From contig JAKQGX010000013.1 of the NCBI GenBank assembly GCA_029573235.1, forward strand, positions 1 to 33,834: 33,834 bases of DNA. Reading direction: 5' to 3'. Of the stretch, positions 31,134 through 33,834 are shown piece by piece. Source of the DNA: Bacteroidota bacterium (lineage in GTDB: Bacteria; Bacteroidota; Bacteroidia; Chitinophagales; Chitinophagaceae). Made by a program: the position numbers and the translations under genes. How positions within the stretch are numbered: position 1 is the stretch's first letter; each line of letters begins with the position of its first letter. The notes under the pieces were generated by a model. The model worked only from the letters and a program-made list of their open reading frames with translations, searched no databases and was not told where the DNA came from.

Positions 31134-31153
31134 AATTTTTGTAACTTTTTTAC

Positions 31154-31185
31154 GAGCTGCCTTCTTTTGGGCGGCTCTTTTTTTT
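31154..31185 (+). terminator. Intrinsic terminator after DUF6089-like gene
   Basis: GAGCTGCC (31154-31161) pairs with GGCGGCTC (31170-31177) with one T-G pair, followed by eight T residues. Confidence 0.9.
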
Positions 31186-31279
31186 GTTCGTTACGTTAGA
31201 TGAAAAGGGTTTAGCATCACAACATTCATTCCATTACAGTGGTTACCTTTTTTTATCTGTCTTTTACTAATATTGATGC

Positions 31280-32410
31280 ATGTTTCTAAAAGCGGAACGC
31301 ATTCATAACGGAAAACAATACTTGCCTCCCAACACAGCCATTGAGCTATCAGATGATGGTGAAGTGAAAGCCATACATGAAGCGTATGAAGGAGCCGCCC
31401 AATGCTATGAAGGGACCCTTTGCCCCGCATTCGTTAATGCGCATTGCCATTTAGAACTTTCGCATCTCAAGGGGGTCATCCCTAAGCACACCGGATTAAT
31501 TGCTTTCCTGCAACAAGTAATGAAATGCAGAAATCAATTTTCCGAAACTGAAAAAGCGCTTGCTCGACAAAAAGCCTTTGATGCCATGTATGCTCGTGGT
31601 GTGATAGCCGTAGGAGATATTGCGAATACCACCGATACTTTATCGTTAGCTGCTTCCAGCCCAATGTATATACACACCTTTGTAGAGGCAATTGGTTTTC
31701 ATCCGGAAGTGGCGGAACGAAATCGAGACTTTTCGTTGCGTGTTTGGAATGCTTTTCATACTGTAAAATCCACGCAACTTTCTCTCACACCTCACGCACC
31801 ATACTCGGTTTCTCAACCCTTATTTACTCTTATTGATGCGTTTGATAAACACTCCTTGCTTTCTATTCACAATCAAGAATGCGCGGCAGAGGATGAATTT
31901 TTCAAATACAAGACTGGTGCTGTGAACCAACTGTTGGAAGGGTTGCAAATTACCACCGACCACTTTGTTCCTTCCGGAAAATCGTCCTTACAAACTTATT
32001 CTGCTTGGATTAGTAAGAGCCATCCCTTGTTATTAGTGCATAATAGTTTTAGCCAAAAAGAGGATGTACGGTACATTATACAGCAGTTTCCGCAGGTCTA
32101 TTTTTGCCTTTGTCCCAATGCAAACTTGTATATAGAAAACACACTGCCTGATGTGCCTATGCTCTTGCAAGAAGGCGCTGTCATTTGTATCGGTACCGAT
32201 AGCTTGGCTTCCAACGATGCGCTTGATATATATGCAGAATTAGAAACCCTTCATCAACGCTTTGGCATCGACTGGGAGCAGTTGTTGACATGGGCAACCT
32301 TTAACGGTGCTAAAGCATTGCAACTGGATTCGATTATTGGAAGCATTGAACCCGGGAAAAGACCGGGAATCATTCATCTTGCAAATGGTGAAGTACAACG
32401 AGTATTGTAA
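31280..32410 (+). CDS. Amidohydrolase, ATZ/TRZ-type deaminase-like
   Basis: 376 residues. The metal site of the TIM-barrel amidohydrolase superfamily is complete: His55 and His57 (NAHCHLEL), His197 with Glu200 (SIHNQE), His254 (LLVHNSF) and Asp307 (GTDSLASN). The NAHCHLELSHLKG signature and the SLASNDALD end loop are shared with the branch that includes S-adenosylhomocysteine, guanine and aminodeoxyfutalosine deaminases. The protein is shorter than SAH deaminases (about 430 residues). Substrate undecided; no menaquinone or purine genes are next to it. Monocistronic and convergent with the BatA-like gene. Confidence 0.85.
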   Translation: MFLKAERIHNGKQYLPPNTAIELSDDGEVKAIHEAYEGAAQCYEGTLCPAFVNAHCHLELSHLKGVIPKHTGLIAFLQQVMKCRNQFSETEKALARQKAFDAMYARGVIAVGDIANTTDTLSLAASSPMYIHTFVEAIGFHPEVAERNRDFSLRVWNAFHTVKSTQLSLTPHAPYSVSQPLFTLIDAFDKHSLLSIHNQECAAEDEFFKYKTGAVNQLLEGLQITTDHFVPSGKSSLQTYSAWISKSHPLLLVHNSFSQKEDVRYIIQQFPQVYFCLCPNANLYIENTLPDVPMLLQEGAVICIGTDSLASNDALDIYAELETLHQRFGIDWEQLLTWATFNGAKALQLDSIIGSIEPGKRPGIIHLANGEVQRVL

Positions 32411-32445
32411 TGTATTGAAGAGTCCTTGAACGCCATTTATTATTG

Positions 32446-33834
32446 CTATTCCGTAGTGGCAATGCGGCTACCTCGTAGGTTGCTGGTCAGTAAATAGGTT
32501 TCGACAATAAGCAATAGTACCGCCATTACAACGCAGATTTTCCATAGCGGAAAAGAAGATGAAGATTGGGTAATCGTTTCTTGATTGGCGCCTGCCCAAT
32601 AAATGTTTTCAGCATTCCATTGTTTGCGTAATTCTGTTTCAGACCAATACATTAGGAGTGATTCATCACGGTTCTCATTGAGGGCAATCAAAGTGGTGTC
32701 GTTGGATGCAGCTACTAATGAGCAATAGCCCGGTTGCTGTATTACCTTACCCACAAAGACCTCTACACCGGCACCTCGTACTCGCTGTGGCGGAATGATA
32801 GGAGCTTCGGCATTGCTGCTGTAGGCATGTATCATGTTGCGCTCGCCCGTATGAGGTATGCTGATGAACGTAGGTTGTGCACTGCCCACCGTTGTTGCTA
32901 ATACATTGCCTGTTTTAGACTGCACCGTCATCTGATAGAGGAAGGGTACAAAAAAATAGCTTGTTTGAAAATTACCTCCCTGCAAATCGGCACTCGTAGT
33001 AAGCAGATAAAGCCTTCCACGCGTAGGTGTGAATTGCGCAAATAATGGGTCACCATTTCGGAAATTGATAACAGTTTGTTGGTTAGAAGTCAGTCCAGCA
33101 TTGACGGTGTAGTGCCAGTTGGCTTGCGGCAGTTGCACATTGTCCGGAATACGCTCAAAAATATCTTTTGCCAAATCGCTATTGGGTTGAAGCGTTGTGG
33201 CTACTTGCGTTGTTGTATCAATACCGGTTATCCGAATGGGAGCAATCACATTCAGTTGTTCGCTGAAGGAGGAGTATTCGTTTGTTCTCCCGGGAAATAG
33301 TGCCACACTTTGTCCTTGCGATAAGGCTTTAGATATACGTTGGGCAAGCGAATTGGGAATAGTTGTGATGCCGTCTAACAAGATTAAGTTATTTGCATCC
33401 CAAGGCTCGGTGTCATGTACGGAATGATAGGTAGTTTGAAAACCGCCATAGGATCGTAAAGCCGCCTGTATAAACGGATTGGGTTGTTGCTCATGCAGCA
33501 CTAAAACGGATAAATGGCTATTGCTTCTTGCAGCTATTCGAAACGTATCATCAAAAGGTGTCGTGCTATTAACAGAAAGCTCTATTTGTTGCCAACCGGA
33601 TGCGGCTACTTGGAACTGAAGTGTATCAATGCTTTCTTGATGTTCGTCAAATTGAAGCGCTACAGCCGTTTTTACTTGACCGTTGATCTGCAATTGCAAG
33701 ATGGGAGCGTCTTTGGGTGCTGCACCTGAATAACGGGAAGTAACAACCAGTTGATTGTTGACACCCGATTGAAGTAAAGGTTGAGCGAGTACGGCAGTGT
33801 CAATATATACATTCGATACGGATTCGCTTTGAAA
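32446..33834 (-). CDS. BatA-like membrane protein, 5' truncated by window edge
   Basis: The minus-strand frame stays open to the right edge, so the start lies outside; the visible part is 462 residues. It is a C-terminal portion: an immunoglobulin-like strand-rich region, then a Rossmann-like segment (SHLSVLVLHEQQPNPFIQAALRS, NNLILLDGITTIPNSLAQRI), a beta-rich region (PTRGRLYLLTTSADL), and one C-terminal membrane helix (WKICVVMAVLLLIVETYLL) with a short basic tail. This order fits Bacteroidota BatA-domain proteins, which carry two helices at the N-terminus, a von Willebrand-like domain and a final anchor. Their role is unclear, with a link to aerotolerance or envelope. Confidence 0.7.
   Translation of the reverse strand, partial: FQSESVSNVYIDTAVLAQPLLQSGVNNQLVVTSRYSGAAPKDAPILQLQINGQVKTAVALQFDEHQESIDTLQFQVAASGWQQIELSVNSTTPFDDTFRIAARSNSHLSVLVLHEQQPNPFIQAALRSYGGFQTTYHSVHDTEPWDANNLILLDGITTIPNSLAQRISKALSQGQSVALFPGRTNEYSSFSEQLNVIAPIRITGIDTTTQVATTLQPNSDLAKDIFERIPDNVQLPQANWHYTVNAGLTSNQQTVINFRNGDPLFAQFTPTRGRLYLLTTSADLQGGNFQTSYFFVPFLYQMTVQSKTGNVLATTVGSAQPTFISIPHTGERNMIHAYSSNAEAPIIPPQRVRGAGVEVFVGKVIQQPGYCSLVAASNDTTLIALNENRDESLLMYWSETELRKQWNAENIYWAGANQETITQSSSSFPLWKICVVMAVLLLIVETYLLTSNLRGSRIATTE

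Overview
The window looks like a stretch of a Bacteroidota chromosome, probably from the Chitinophagales. The support is Bacteroidota-type promoters (TAnnTTTG at -7, sometimes with TTG about 19-20 bases upstream), very few Shine-Dalgarno sequences, and several families largely confined to this phylum (DUF6452, DUF6048 and DUF6089-like proteins, a BatA-like protein, a heme-copper oxidase accessory operon). The base composition looks even, and I saw no IS element, tRNA, rRNA or CRISPR array. No gene-free stretch exceeds 300 bases. Both edges cut genes: a MORN-repeat protein on the left and a BatA-like membrane protein on the right.

Layout. 1-1300: MORN-repeat protein and an orphan lipoprotein, each followed by a hairpin. 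1459-5927: an operon for maturing and building an aa3/caa3-type cytochrome oxidase (heme o synthase, two subunit III-type proteins, subunit IV, SCO copper chaperone, DUF420 protein, small CxxC membrane protein). 6057-6617: lipoprotein glutathione peroxidase. 6846-10679: pheT, a coiled-coil protein, and an overlapping DUF6452/DUF6048 pair. 10684-13759, minus strand: LysE-type exporter, tsaE, an HSDL2-like dehydrogenase, and a truncated hemoglobin with an Rrf2 regulator.

14045-26502 is the centrepiece: a compact hybrid NRPS-PKS locus of two megasynthases and a phosphopantetheinyl transferase. Protein 1 reads A-PCP-KS-AT-ACP-aminotransferase. Protein 2 reads C-A(with inserted N-methyltransferase)-PCP-TE. 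The active-site motifs I looked for are present in every domain. My manual alignment to GrsA gives pocket codes close to proline (A1) and glycine (A2). With a malonyl-type AT, no ketoreductase, and a transaminase acting on the beta-ketone, the simplest predicted product is 3-amino-3-(pyrrolidin-2-yl)propanoyl-sarcosine or a lactam of it. This small vicinal-diamine peptide does not match any product I can name. The locus has its own Bacteroidota promoter, preceded by interleaved inverted repeats, but no dedicated transporter or resistance gene.

26585-33834: a secreted orphan protein with a clear promoter and terminator, a small coiled-coil protein, a PAS histidine kinase with a REC-cNMP-Crp response regulator (translationally coupled, minus strand), a DUF6089-like outer-membrane protein probably starting at TTG, an amidohydrolase, and the C-terminal part of a BatA-like protein.
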